Source: Paenibacillus sp. JZ16 (GTDB lineage: Bacteria; Bacillota; Bacilli; Paenibacillales; Paenibacillaceae). Taken from it: DNA of 64,000 nt. Positions within the stretch are counted from its first letter, which is position 1; each line of letters starts with the position of its first letter. Positions 54,701 through 63,512 of the stretch are shown in pieces. The stretch lies in NCBI RefSeq assembly GCF_015326965.1, contig NZ_CP017659.1, positions 4,592,001 to 4,656,000 of the forward strand, given 5' to 3'. Below the pieces are notes generated by a model. The model saw only the letters and a list, made by a program, of their open reading frames with translations. It had not been told where the DNA came from and searched no databases. The position numbers and the translations under genes were made by a program.

Positions 54701-57700
54701 TCATCCGGCTCGGGGATGTGCCGAATACTAATGACTTACCTAACGGCATAACGGTTCAATTCAAAGTCAAAGCATTATCCGACCGTGCGGGAGACTCCGT
54801 CTCAAATAAAGCGAATGTGGGGTATAAAAACCTACTCACAAATGAAGACAAAACAACCCCGTCCAATGAAGTAACAACATCTGTAGAGTACAGAGAACCA
54901 AAATTAGAAGCTAATAAAACAGCGGAACTGTTTGAAAAAGCTACCGGCAACACCGACGCAGCGCATCCGGAAGTCGGGGACACGCTGCTCTACACGATTC
55001 AAACACGCAACACCGTTACAGGCAGCCTAGTGACCAACCTGACGATCTCGGACGAGATTCCAGCGGGTCTGGAATACGTACCAGGCACGTTGAAAGTCGA
55101 CGATGTGCAAGTCACCGATGACCAAGATGGCGATAAGGGCCATTTCGTTAACGGTAAAATCTTCGGTCAGTTCGGAGATGTGACCGGTACCGGGTGGCAC
55201 AAGGTGACGTTCCAGGTCAAAGTGCAGTCGGGGCAAGCCGGCAATGACATCCGCAACGTGGCTGAGGTAGATGGCGACAATGTCACCACACCGAGCACGC
55301 CGGAGCAAATTGTTGAGGTTTATCCGCGTGAAACTTCGCTGGAGTCCACGAAAACAGCGGAGCTGTTTGAAAAAGCTACCGGCAATACCGACGCCGCACA
55401 TCCGGAAGTCGGAGACACGCTGCAGTACACGATTCAAACGCGCAACAACATCAAAGATAGTCTGGTTAAAAACTTGACGATCTCGGACGAGATTCCAGCG
55501 GGTCTGGAATACGTACCAGGTACACTGAAAGTCAAAGACGTGCAAGTCACCGATGACCAAGATGGCGACAAGGGCCATTTCGCAGACGGTAAAATCTTTG
55601 CCCAGTTCGGAGATGTTACCGACACCGAATGGTACAAGGTAACGTTCCAGGTCAAAGTATTGCCAGGACAAGCCGGCAAAGTGATCCGCAATGTGGCTGT
55701 CGTGGACGGCGACAATGTCAATACGCCGAAAACACCTAGGGAAGAGGTGGAGATTTATCCTCACGCACCTTCTCTGGAATCCACGAAAACCGCGGAAATG
55801 CTTGAAAAAGCAGCCGGAAACACCGACGCCGCGAATCCGGAAGTCGGAGATACCCTGCTTTACACGATTCAAACGCACAACACGATCGAAGATAGTCTGG
55901 TAACCAACCTGACGATCTCGGACGAAATACCAGCTGGTCTGGAATACGTAGCGGGTACACTGAAGGTCGACGACCTGCAAGTCACCGATGCTCAAGGGGA
56001 CGACGCGGGCCATTTCGCTAACGGAAAAGTCTTCGCTCAGTTTGGGGATGTGACCGATACCGAGTGGCACAAGGTGACATTCCAAGTGAAGGTGCTGCCG
56101 GGTCAAGCCGGTAAAGACATCCGGAATGTAGCTGCCGTGGATGGCGATAATATCACCACGCCAGGCACGCCGGAGGAAGTCGTCGAGGTTTATCCGCGTG
56201 AAACCGCGCTGGAGTCCACGAAGACGGCGGAGCTGTTTGAAAAGGCAACCGGGAATACCGATGCCGCGCATCCGGAAGTCGGGGACACCTTGCTTTACAC
56301 GATTCAAACGCACAACAAGAACGAAGATAGTCTGGTAACCAACTTGACAATCTCGGACGTGATTCCAGCGGGTCTGGAATACGTAGCGGGTACACTGAAG
56401 GTCGACAACGCAGCCGTCACCGATGACCAGGATGGCGATGCGGGTCATTTCGCGAACGGCAAAGTCTTTGCCAAGTTCGGAGATGTGACCGATACCAAGC
56501 CGCGTAAAGTGACGTTCCAGGTGAAAGTATTACCGGGTCAAGCGGGCAAAGACATCCGCAACGTGGCTGAGGTAGATGGCGACAACGTCACCACGCCAAG
56601 CACGCCGGAGGAAGTCGTCGAGGTTTATCCGCGTGAATCCGCGCTGGAATCCACGAAAACCTCTGAGCTGCTTGAAAAGGCAGCCGGGAACACCGATGCC
56701 GCGCATCCGGAAGTCGGGGACACCCTGTCATACACAATTCAAACCCGCAACACAGCATCCGACAGTTTGGTGACCAACCTGACCATTTCGGACGAGATTC
56801 CAGCTGGTCTGGAATACGTAGCGGGTACCCTGAAGGTCAACGACGTACAAGTCACCGATAATCAAGATGGCGACAAAGGCCATTTTGCTAATGGTAAAGT
56901 TCTCGCTCAGTTTGGAGATGTGACCGATACCAAGTGGCAAAAAGTGACGTTCCAAGTGAAAGTGCTACCGGGTCAAGCCGGTAAAGACATCCGGAACGTG
57001 GCTGTGGTGGATGGCGATAATATCACCACGCCAAGCACGCCGGAGGAAGTCGTCGAGGTTTATCCGCGCGAAAACGCGCTGGAGTCGACGAAGACAGCTG
57101 AGCTGCTTGAGAAAGCGGCCGGGAACACCGACGCTGCACATGCTGAAGTCGGTGACACCTTGTCTTACACAATTCAGACCCGCAACACCGCCTCCGACAG
57201 TCTGGTGACCAACCTGACGATCTCGGACGAGATTCCAGCTGGTCTGGAATACGTAGCGGGTACGCTGAAGGTTGACGGACAAGAAGTCACCGATGCCGAA
57301 GGAGACGACGACGGCCATTTTGCAAACGGTAAAGTCTTCGCTCAGTTTGGAGATGTTACCGATACTGAATGGCACCAGGTGACGTTCCAAGTCAAAGTAT
57401 TACCGGGTCAAGCCGGTAAAGACATCCGGAACGTGGCCGTGGTGGATGGCGATAATATCACCACGCCAAGCACGCCGGAGGAAGTCGTCGAGGTTTATCC
57501 GCGTGAGACTGCGCTGGAGTCCACGAAAACAGCGGAGCTGTTTGAAAAGGCAGCGGGGAACACCGATGCCGCGCATCCTGAAATCGGGGACACCCTGCTT
57601 TACACGATTCAAACGCGTAACACGGCCTCCGATAGTCGGGTAACCAATCTGACGATCACGGACGAAATTCCAGCAGGTCTGGAATACGTAGCGGGTACGC

Positions 57701-59253
57701 TGAAGGTCAACGACGTACAAGTCACCGATGACCAGGATGGCGACAAAGGCCATTTCGCAAACGGAAAAATTTTCGCCGGTTTCGGGGATGTTACCGACAC
57801 TGAGTTGCGTAAAGTGACGTTCCAGGTGAAAGTATTACCGGGTCAAGCCGGCAAGAATATTATCAATATTGCGGCCATAGAGGGCGACAATGTTGGTACA
57901 CCGGACAGACCAAGAAATGAAGTCGAAGTTTATCCGCGGAATCCGCAGATTGAAACAGATAAGTCTGTAGCGAATACGAATGTAACCAAGGCCACGTATG
58001 AGGTCGGGGACACCATCACGTATACGATTCGTGTGAGAGGTGTTGTCAACGATACGTATCTGGAGAATCTGACGATTACCGATACGCTGCCAGCTGGGTT
58101 GGAGTACGTTCCAGGCAGCTTGAAAGTGGATGGTGTCACGGTCACGGATCCGAAAGACGATGACGCTGGTCATTCGGTTACCGGAGACGTATATGGCTCA
58201 TTTGGCAATGTACAGGATATCGAGTGGCATACGCTGGAGTTCCAGGCCATCATCCTGCCGGGTCAAGGCGGGCTGACAATCGAGAACACGGCGCGGGTAA
58301 CTGGCGATAATATCGAGCTGCCAGGCGAACCGACGGAAAAATTGGTCGTTGAACCGGAACCGCCAGTTGAGCCGCCAGTAGAACCGCCAATCGATCCACC
58401 AACCGATCCACCAGTCAACCCACCGGTAGATCCAGATCCACCGGTCACACCGCCTATAACACCGCCGACTCCAGTCATCGAGTCGCGGAAGACGTCGCGG
58501 GATCTAAGTGGCGGCAGCATCGAAGTTGGCGATACGCTGGAGTATACAATCTCCGCACGCAATACCGTTGCCGGCAGCTATGTATCGAACCTGGTGATTG
58601 CCGACATCCTGCCGGAAGGGCTGGTATATGTAGCAGGCAGTCTGAAGGTGGACGGCGTTTCCGTCACTGATCTCGCCGATGGCGACAAAGGCCAATACGT
58701 GAACGGCAAAGTGAGCGGTAACTTTGGACGGATTACGGATACCGAATGGCATACGATTACGTTCCAGGCAACCGTCAAGGCGGGACAAGCCGGTCATACG
58801 ATCGAGAACATCGGTGAAGTTACAGGTGATAATGTGACTAGTCCGGAGAAGCCATCCAATGTCATCGAAGTAACGGACAACGAGAACAACAATGACAACA
58901 ATACGAACCCGGGTGGAACGGGAGATTCCGACAGCGATTCAAATGAGGACCCGAACGGAAACTCGAACGAAGACACGGACGGAGATTCCAACGGGAACCC
59001 GGATGAAGACTCGAATGGAGACACCGACGGGGATTCGAATACCGGGGTACAAACACCGGACGATCATGACGATTCAACCTTAGGCGTATCGGATTCGACT
59101 CCACGAGATCCGGATCAATCCGGAGATCAGGGAACGAACGAGCCTAACAGAAATAAATTGCCGAATACAGCTACGAATATGTACAGTTTTATGTTAGCCG
59201 GAGCGATTATGCTTTTTGCAGGTTTGCTTCTGCTCAGAAGAAAAAAAGTATAG
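51736..59253 (+). CDS. Giant LPXTG-type cell-wall-anchored repeat protein (lectin/DUF11)
   Basis: A 2505-residue surface protein. It has a signal peptide (1 to about 36, ending QAEAAADNW). An L-type (legume) lectin-like domain spans about 37-275. A cadherin-like/tandem-95 domain (about 300-375) includes DPDGDPLTYAKGA and SFTVIANDG. Two similar blocks of a DUF642/CBM-like domain (VALINGSFEEP) plus a DUF11 domain cover about 390-1055. Seven DUF11-like repeats of exactly 145 residues follow (1056-2070). Two divergent DUF11 repeats are separated by a Pro-rich linker (about 2210-2245). An Asp/Asn/Gly-rich stalk leads to the sorting signal LPNTATN (about residue 2475), a hydrophobic helix and RRKKV. 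Sortase anchoring to peptidoglycan and carbohydrate-dependent adhesion are inferred. GGGAGG precedes the ATG. No sortase gene is in the window. Confidence 0.93.
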   Translation: MKRKPIINRRFKYLMAVFIILFGQLLPLYPQQAEAAADNWLNFKFDEFSQNTVNQFTLNGHATIAQGQNIIRLTQPTTLQSGAAFNNTALCPRDNYSFSTAFSFKMSNPSAQGASDGLTFTLQTGTTSQNMNGGGLGYYGISPSFAVKYDTFKNDVYKDPSSNYVGLAVNGDVVNQAGWYTDLDSTSFKLSNGTQYYTWIDYNSSTQNVQVHLGTSPDRVNASKVLDVNSIDLSSIFNGQSIHAGFTGSTGLPNYETHDIHNWYFVNAYAPIETLNPNNTYKVNEAPVVPGDSKVTAVNTPVSGQVIGTDPDGDPLTYAKGATDPRNGTVTVNTDGTWTYTPTQDFIGSDSFTVIANDGKCSTAEATINVEVSDSVPPTTPQPPNACGVKVALINGSFEEPPGPGSMNGTFGYYEDEVPGWKTTDDTGGVKWIEIWDYAEGYPDPYVKQQPAPVHGNRYAELNASGNGMLYQDVETTPGQTIYWRLSHKGLYGEDTMQLRIGPATADPYDTSVIDQMTDGNTAWGTYTGSYTVPAGQTMTRFGFEAVSTSNGSIGHGNHLDDIFLGTEPCVIAEKSVSPAGDVFEGNELTYEVTVKNEGGDVAANTVFEDVIPAGTEYVPGSMKMVSGTNTVDLTDADDTDAGHFDGSKVIIRLGNLQNTNDLPEGITLQFKVKALSSHIGQTVTNKAAVDYKNLLIDKDETTESNETTSQIIEREVVNACTRPVALINGSFEEPAYTPGDPKTPTGPGYTFPQDENVPGWHTTDSTGRYDIFVKSLMEAPGTPAGNKHEVIHGEQFAEINSFENATLYQDVETTPGQTIYWRLAHKGRFGVDTMAVNIGSGNTAPGDLPTVRTMSTDKDAWKYYSGTYTVPAGQTVTRFGFEAIASANGNITGGNFIDDVFLGTEPCVVAEKSVSPAGQAFVGDEITYEVNIKNAGGDVAANTVFEDEIPAGTEYVPGSMKIVSGTNASDLTDADDQDAGHFDGSKVIIRLGDVPNTNDLPNGITVQFKVKALSDRAGDSVSNKANVGYKNLLTNEDKTTPSNEVTTSVEYREPKLEANKTAELFEKATGNTDAAHPEVGDTLLYTIQTRNTVTGSLVTNLTISDEIPAGLEYVPGTLKVDDVQVTDDQDGDKGHFVNGKIFGQFGDVTGTGWHKVTFQVKVQSGQAGNDIRNVAEVDGDNVTTPSTPEQIVEVYPRETSLESTKTAELFEKATGNTDAAHPEVGDTLQYTIQTRNNIKDSLVKNLTISDEIPAGLEYVPGTLKVKDVQVTDDQDGDKGHFADGKIFAQFGDVTDTEWYKVTFQVKVLPGQAGKVIRNVAVVDGDNVNTPKTPREEVEIYPHAPSLESTKTAEMLEKAAGNTDAANPEVGDTLLYTIQTHNTIEDSLVTNLTISDEIPAGLEYVAGTLKVDDLQVTDAQGDDAGHFANGKVFAQFGDVTDTEWHKVTFQVKVLPGQAGKDIRNVAAVDGDNITTPGTPEEVVEVYPRETALESTKTAELFEKATGNTDAAHPEVGDTLLYTIQTHNKNEDSLVTNLTISDVIPAGLEYVAGTLKVDNAAVTDDQDGDAGHFANGKVFAKFGDVTDTKPRKVTFQVKVLPGQAGKDIRNVAEVDGDNVTTPSTPEEVVEVYPRESALESTKTSELLEKAAGNTDAAHPEVGDTLSYTIQTRNTASDSLVTNLTISDEIPAGLEYVAGTLKVNDVQVTDNQDGDKGHFANGKVLAQFGDVTDTKWQKVTFQVKVLPGQAGKDIRNVAVVDGDNITTPSTPEEVVEVYPRENALESTKTAELLEKAAGNTDAAHAEVGDTLSYTIQTRNTASDSLVTNLTISDEIPAGLEYVAGTLKVDGQEVTDAEGDDDGHFANGKVFAQFGDVTDTEWHQVTFQVKVLPGQAGKDIRNVAVVDGDNITTPSTPEEVVEVYPRETALESTKTAELFEKAAGNTDAAHPEIGDTLLYTIQTRNTASDSRVTNLTITDEIPAGLEYVAGTLKVNDVQVTDDQDGDKGHFANGKIFAGFGDVTDTELRKVTFQVKVLPGQAGKNIINIAAIEGDNVGTPDRPRNEVEVYPRNPQIETDKSVANTNVTKATYEVGDTITYTIRVRGVVNDTYLENLTITDTLPAGLEYVPGSLKVDGVTVTDPKDDDAGHSVTGDVYGSFGNVQDIEWHTLEFQAIILPGQGGLTIENTARVTGDNIELPGEPTEKLVVEPEPPVEPPVEPPIDPPTDPPVNPPVDPDPPVTPPITPPTPVIESRKTSRDLSGGSIEVGDTLEYTISARNTVAGSYVSNLVIADILPEGLVYVAGSLKVDGVSVTDLADGDKGQYVNGKVSGNFGRITDTEWHTITFQATVKAGQAGHTIENIGEVTGDNVTSPEKPSNVIEVTDNENNNDNNTNPGGTGDSDSDSNEDPNGNSNEDTDGDSNGNPDEDSNGDTDGDSNTGVQTPDDHDDSTLGVSDSTPRDPDQSGDQGTNEPNRNKLPNTATNMYSFMLAGAIMLFAGLLLLRRKKV
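54901..57945 (+). repeat. Seven tandem 435-bp repeats inside the surface-protein gene
   Basis: Units begin at 54901, 55336, 55771, 56206, 56641, 57076 and 57511, each exactly 435 bp (145 codons). Each encodes a DUF11-like domain ending near VEVYPRE. Conserved stretches such as GAGGTTTATCCGCG recur at identical spacing. Units 4 to 7 are the most alike. No indels separate the units, which points to recent duplication or ongoing gene conversion, so the copy number may vary between strains. Confidence 0.92.
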
Positions 59254-59256
59254 GCT

Positions 59257-59303
59257 AAAAAAGCCGCCCCCCAAGTGAATTGAACTTGAGGGGTGGTTTT
59301 TTT
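59257..59303 (+). terminator. Terminator of the surface-protein gene
   Basis: AAAAAAGCCGCCCCCCAAGT pairs with ACTTGAGGGGTGGTTTTTTT three bases after the stop codon. Confidence 0.9.
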
Positions 59304-59531
59304 AATGTATAAGTAACCTTTTCGAGGAATAAGGTCTTGTAGGTATAAGGTGGTTTAGTCTCTCAGAGAGGGACACACTTCTTCGACTATCGAGACTTTC
59401 TGGACTGCCATATTATGTCCAGTTCGACATGACTCAAAGGAAGATAATACTGCAAAATCATGATCTCCGACACCTCAGCGCAGAGTCGAAGGAAGGGGTT
59501 TAAAACTCAGGCGGGCTTTTACTGTACCCAC

Positions 59532-59561
59532 TTGACTTCCAGAGCAGCGTTCGGGTATGAT
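59532..59561 (+). promoter_or_regulatory. Promoter of the T-box/metS transcript
   Basis: TTGACT (59532-59537) and TATGAT (59556-59561) with 18-bp spacing lie just upstream of the T-box leader. The preceding 59304-59531 shows nothing recognised. Confidence 0.6.
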
Positions 59562-59574
59562 TTCCAGTAACTTG

Positions 59575-59873
59575 AATAACGTTAGACAAAAGCAATGAAG
59601 AGAAAGAGTACCTTGGCGACGTCTTTGAACAGAGAGCCCCGGCTGGTGAAAAGGGGTAAGGAAAGAACCTAGGGAATATGGTCTCTGAGCTGTGCACCGA
59701 AACCCTGTAGGGTAGTAGGCTGTGCCGGATCCCGCACCCGTTAACGTGCTAGGGTATACACGCGATACATGGCGTCGTACCCGAAGAGGTGAATGCCGCA
59801 AGGCATGAATGAAATTGGGTGGTACCACGTGAGCGGCAAGCTCTCGTCCCTTTTGGGATGAGGGCTTTTTTTG
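59575..59873 (+). promoter_or_regulatory. T-box riboswitch, methionine-specific
   Basis: The leader contains the T-box sequence TGGGTGGTACCACG (59816-59829), with the bulge that pairs to the uncharged tRNA acceptor end. It is followed by a terminator (CTCGTCCC/GGGATGAG and seven T, 59839-59872) that competes with the antiterminator. The stem I region includes an AGAGTACC-type AGTA motif near 59605 and GGTGAAAAGGGG. A probable specifier ATG lies at 59678-59680, matching tRNA-Met and the downstream methionyl-tRNA synthetase. Low charging of tRNA-Met would permit read-through. The exact 5' end is an estimate. Confidence 0.85.
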
Positions 59874-59900
59874 TTGTCTAAATAAAGGAGGAAGATTGAC

Positions 59901-61541
59901 ATGGCGAACATTTTTATCGGCGGTGCCTGGCCTTACGCTAACGGGTCCTTACATTTGGGGAGACTTGCAAGCCTCTTGCCCGGCGACGTGTTGGCACGTT
60001 ATTTCCGCGCGAAAGGTGATCAAGTCCTGTACGTATCCGGTAGTGATTGTCATGGAACGCCTGTGGCGGTTCAAGCCATTCAGGAGGGCGTGGCTCCCGG
60101 GGATATTGCGGATCGGTACCATAGGGAGTTTGTGGATTGCTTCGAACGGCTGGGTTTCTCCTACGATTTGTACACGCGAACCGATCAGGCGTTTCATCAC
60201 GCGGTAGTGCAGGAGTTGTTTCTGAAGCTGCTGGACAACGGACATCTGTACCGTAAAATCGTGCTGCAAACGTATTGCGAAACCGATCGACGGTTTCTGC
60301 CGGACCGCTATGTGGAAGGAGACTGCCCTGTATGCGGCAGCAGGGCCCGTGGCGATCAGTGCGACGCCTGCTCCACGATACTTGATCCGTCCGACCTGAC
60401 GAACAGGACCTGCAAAATTTGCGGAAACCCTCCGGTGGAGCGTCCTACTGAGCATTTTTACGTATCGCTGTCGCATTTTCAGGGGGAGCTGACCAATGAC
60501 CTGAATAACGCACAAGGCTGGCGGGACAATGCGGTGCAACTGACCCGCAGATATCTGGAGGAAGGCCTTCAGGATCGGGCGGCTACAAGGGATCTGACGT
60601 GGGGCGTAGATGTGCCTATTCCGGGATTTGAGGATAAGAAAATCTATGTCTGGATCGAAGCGGTAAGCGGCTATTTATCCGCCAGCAAACAGTGGGCCGC
60701 AGAGACGGGCGGTGATTGGGAATCCTTTTGGCTCAAGGGGAGGGATGGGATTACGGCTTACTATGTTCATGGGAAGGATAATATCCCGTTTCATACGCTG
60801 ATCTGGCCAGCGCTGCTGAAGGGGACCGGTGACCTGCATTTACCGGACCGAATCATATCTTGCGAGTACATGACGCTGGAAGGGAAGAAGTTCTCGACCA
60901 GTCGGAATTGGGCGATATGGGTGCCGGATGTGTTAAGCCGTTATCAGCCGGACTCCATTCGTTACTTCCTCATTGCGAACGGACCCGAGAAGCGGGATAC
61001 CGATTTCTCTTGGAGGGAGTTCATTCACAGTCACAATGGCGAACTGCTTGGCGCATTTGGGAATTTCGTCAACCGTACTTTGGTGTTTGTGAACAAATCG
61101 TTTGAGGGGAAAGTGCCCGAGGGCTGCATATCCGAAGAGTGGCAGAGCAGAGTTGAGGCATTGTATCGCGAGGCTGGGGCGCTTATTGAGGGTGGGCGAC
61201 TGAAGGAAGCGTTGGAACGGATTTTTAGCACAGTGCGCCTGGCGAACAAATATTTTGATGAACGGAAGCCGTGGATTCAGGTCAAGGAGGATCATGAAGC
61301 GTGCCGGACAACGCTGTTTATTTGTGTTCAGATCATAGCCAATTTGGCGAATCTGCTGCAGCCGTTCATTCCATTTTCTTGCAATAGGATACGGGACTTT
61401 CTCTCGCTGGAGCAAGCGGCGTGGGAGTGGAGCCATGTTCCGGCTGGCAGGCCGATTCATGACGTAGAGCTATTATTCGAGCGGATCGATCCAAGCCGGA
61501 TTGAGGAGGAGACGCGCAGGCTGGGGGAGCTGTCCCTCTAA
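59901..61541 (+). CDS. metS: Methionyl-tRNA synthetase, probably a second copy
   Basis: A 546-residue class I synthetase charging tRNA-Met. The HIGH-type motif is [10 protein letters not shown] (residues 11-20) and the KMSKS-type motif is KKFSTS. A four-plus-two cysteine zinc knuckle ([16 protein letters not shown], then CKICG) resembles the E. coli/eukaryote-like lineage rather than the usual Bacillus enzyme. The C-terminal tRNA-binding (EMAP-like) domain of the roughly 660-residue Bacillus protein is absent. The ribosome-binding site is AAAGGAGG. T-box control makes it inducible on methionyl-tRNA shortage. The idea of an accessory enzyme, possibly tolerant to MetRS inhibitors, is inference. 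Confidence 0.92.
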   Translation: MANIFIGGAWPYANGSLHLGRLASLLPGDVLARYFRAKGDQVLYVSGSDCHGTPVAVQAIQEGVAPGDIADRYHREFVDCFERLGFSYDLYTRTDQAFHHAVVQELFLKLLDNGHLYRKIVLQTYCETDRRFLPDRYVEGDCPVCGSRARGDQCDACSTILDPSDLTNRTCKICGNPPVERPTEHFYVSLSHFQGELTNDLNNAQGWRDNAVQLTRRYLEEGLQDRAATRDLTWGVDVPIPGFEDKKIYVWIEAVSGYLSASKQWAAETGGDWESFWLKGRDGITAYYVHGKDNIPFHTLIWPALLKGTGDLHLPDRIISCEYMTLEGKKFSTSRNWAIWVPDVLSRYQPDSIRYFLIANGPEKRDTDFSWREFIHSHNGELLGAFGNFVNRTLVFVNKSFEGKVPEGCISEEWQSRVEALYREAGALIEGGRLKEALERIFSTVRLANKYFDERKPWIQVKEDHEACRTTLFICVQIIANLANLLQPFIPFSCNRIRDFLSLEQAAWEWSHVPAGRPIHDVELLFERIDPSRIEEETRRLGELSL

Positions 61542-61679
61542 TGATAGGACTCTACGTTTCTCAAACTCCCAAAAGGCGAGTCGATGGAGTTGGGAGGCGC
61601 GAGGAGCTATTGTCGTTATGATGCAAATCGTACGATACCCTGGAGGTAAAATAGGAGCTGCATCAAGGATCTAGGGATC

Positions 61680-61970
61680 TGGAGACAAGGGATCTGGGTA
61701 TCAAGGTATGGAGAGTTAAGGATAGGATCGAGGTAAGGAATCAAGATACCGGGAGTGAGGAATCAAGTAATTAAGGTATGGAGAATCGAGAGTTGAGGAT
61801 TGAGGAATTAAGTAATTAAGGTATCGAGAGTTGAGGATTGAGGAATTAAGTAATTAAGGTATGGAGAATCGAGAGTTGAGGATTGAGGAATCAAAGTATC
61901 AAGGCACCGAGAACGAGAATCGAGAATTAGGGAATTAAGGTATTAAGGTAACGAGAGTCGAAGTAAGGCA
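61680..61970 (+). repeat. Purine-rich degenerate repeat array
   Basis: A unit of about 45 bp built from GAGGAATTAAGTAATTAAGG followed by TATGGAGAATCGAGAGTTGA recurs three times between 61759 and 61890. One copy lacks about seven bases. Shorter fragments (CAAGGTATGGAGAG, ATCGAGGTAAGG) extend on both sides. One strand is almost pure purine. Confidence 0.75.
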
Positions 61971-62084
61971 TCGAGGGGCGACGGCTCAAAGACTCAATGC
62001 ATCTAGGTTTTTTGATGGGTCTGGTTTGTGTTTTAAAGGACAGTCGTTCCGCTATTTCTGTGTTTTTGGCCATTTCGTAGTGGT

Positions 62085-62345
62085 TTGAGGACATGAGATC
62101 CGCTATTCGCAAAATATTCCGGGATTTTTCCGTGAATGTGTTACATTAACGGATCCTGTGTCCGCAAGGTATCAAAAAACGATCGAATATCAGCAAATAG
62201 CGGATCCTGTGTCCGGATGATCTCAAAAACGGCTCAATATCCGCCAATAGCGGATTTTGTGCCCGCATGAACACAAAAACAGCCCAAGATATCAGCCAAT
62301 AGCCTTCCATGTCCGTCTGGACTCAAAAAGGCGCAGTTCTCAGCG
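62085..62345 (+). repeat. 50-bp interspersed repeat array with an inverted copy
   Basis: The motif AATAGCGGATCCTGTGTCCG and variants start near 62147, 62196, 62246 and 62298, giving periods of about 50-52 bp. Each is followed by a less conserved TCAAAAA...CAATATC-type segment. An inverted copy (AGGACATGAGATCCGCTATT) lies at about 62087-62106. The spacing and inverted copy suggest an expandable intergenic element. Confidence 0.75.
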
Positions 62346-62434
62346 AAAAGAGCACCCATCCGCACACTGCAGTCGAAGCTGTATGAAGCGAGAGTTTCAA
62401 AAGATTACCGACTGAAACGCGCAAATAGATGGTG

Positions 62435-62605
62435 AGGAGCCTCCAGCAAGACGCAAGAGGAGCCCCAGCAGGACGCAAGAGGAGTCTCCAGCAAGACGCA
62501 AGAGGAGCCCCCAGCAAGACACAAGAGGAGTCTCCAGCAAGACGCAAGAGGAGCCCCCAGCAGGACGCAAAAGGAGCCTCCAGCAAGACACAAGAGGAGC
62601 CCCCA
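62435..62605 (+). repeat. 23-bp tandem repeat array
   Basis: About seven units of 23 bp (one of 22 bp) following AGGAGTCTCCAGCAAGACGCAAG, with alternation between GTCTCC and GCCCCC variants. The length is not a multiple of three, so it is not built as a coding repeat. There are no unique spacers. Confidence 0.9.
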
Positions 62606-62623
62606 GTGCTGAGGGCTCCTCTT
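62592..62623. terminator. Hairpin closing the 23-bp array
   Basis: AAGAGGAGCCC pairs with GGGCTCCTCTT around the last repeat unit. It would terminate the minus-strand hydrolase transcript 35 bp after its stop. Confidence 0.6.
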
Positions 62624-62657
62624 CATTACAGTAACGCAAACGTTGTATCTTCACGGG

Positions 62658-63512
62658 TTAGTTGTCCGTTTCATGAATCCAATCGGTCAATATGGCGTTA
62701 AACAGATGGGGCTCTTCAAACATCGGATTATGGCCGCTTTTTTCAAAAATGGCCTTCTTCACGTTAGCTTGCGAGCCGTTAATCGCATCCCAAAGCGATA
62801 CGGGGCTAACCAAATAGTCGTACCGCCCAAGACCAATGAGGACGGGCTTGGCAACCTCTTTCAGCGAATCGATCAGATTGAGCCGCGCGAAGGCTTCTCC
62901 CCATAAATGATCGATGACGGGCATGTTGGTGAAGACGCCTTCCCACATCCAGGCCGCGTCATAGGCATAATCATAGAAGCTGTGCGCTCCCATTCGGATG
63001 CACATATGAGCAAACCGCCGTTCAGGCTCCCTCTGGATATCACCCTCCAGCAGGGTGATATCCGCTTCAAACTGCCGTTTCCGCTCAGGACACGCCGTCT
63101 CATTGAAAAAAGCAAAGCTCTGCTGCTGCCGCTCCGGGCTGTTGGTCGGGGCGGTGTTCAGCAGGACTACCTTCCGGACGTGTTCCGGGTATTTTTTGGC
63201 ATACTCCAGCGCCATGAAGGCGTGCCCCGAATGCCCCAATATAATAAAATCCTCCAGTTCCAGCGTTTGTCTTGCCGCTTCGATATCATCCAGAACCTTA
63301 TCCAGTGTGTATTCTTCCGGCTCCAGTGTCCGAGGGGGCTTAACAAAGCCTCGATGGTCCAGGAAAATCAGTTGAAATGAAGTGTAGAGTTGTTCCGAAA
63401 ACAAGCGGGGGTAGTAAATACTGCTTCCCACCACCAAAATGGGCCTGCCATTTCCACGAATGGAAACATTCAATGCAAATCCTTCGCTCATTACCGTACT
63501 CTGTATGTTCAT
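62658..63512 (-). CDS. Alpha/beta hydrolase
   Basis: A 284-residue serine hydrolase of the alpha/beta fold, without signal peptide. The nucleophile elbow is GHSGHA with Ser95. The acid is probably Asp232 in GRYDYLVSP and the base His261 in KSGHNPMFEEP. LIFLDHRGFVKPP is the oxyanion/cap-proximal strand. It resembles proline iminopeptidase-like members, but the substrate cannot be named. It is monocistronic. Confidence 0.88.
   Translation of the reverse strand: MNIQSTVMSEGFALNVSIRGNGRPILVVGSSIYYPRLFSEQLYTSFQLIFLDHRGFVKPPRTLEPEEYTLDKVLDDIEAARQTLELEDFIILGHSGHAFMALEYAKKYPEHVRKVVLLNTAPTNSPERQQQSFAFFNETACPERKRQFEADITLLEGDIQREPERRFAHMCIRMGAHSFYDYAYDAAWMWEGVFTNMPVIDHLWGEAFARLNLIDSLKEVAKPVLIGLGRYDYLVSPVSLWDAINGSQANVKKAIFEKSGHNPMFEEPHLFNAILTDWIHETDN

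Larger units (their letters stand above)
61542..62657. other. 1.1-kb gene-free region of short repeats
   Basis: No supported gene lies here. The region holds three different repeat families in sequence: a purine-rich array, a 50-bp array and a 23-bp array, listed separately. Short open frames across it are generated by the repeats and have no ribosome-binding sites. Confidence 0.75.

Noticed and set aside
55027..56448. A 473-codon antisense frame across the surface-protein repeats
   Set aside because: It is a by-product of the 435-bp repeats: the absence of stops in one unit is copied to the others. It has no start signals and no known family.
62435..62605. Possible CRISPR array
   Set aside because: The 23-bp units are directly contiguous with no unique spacers, and no cas genes are near.
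62429..62701. A 90-codon Gln/Arg/Ser-rich frame through the 23-bp repeats
   Set aside because: The repeat unit is not a multiple of three, the frame overlaps the hydrolase gene end, and no start signal is present.
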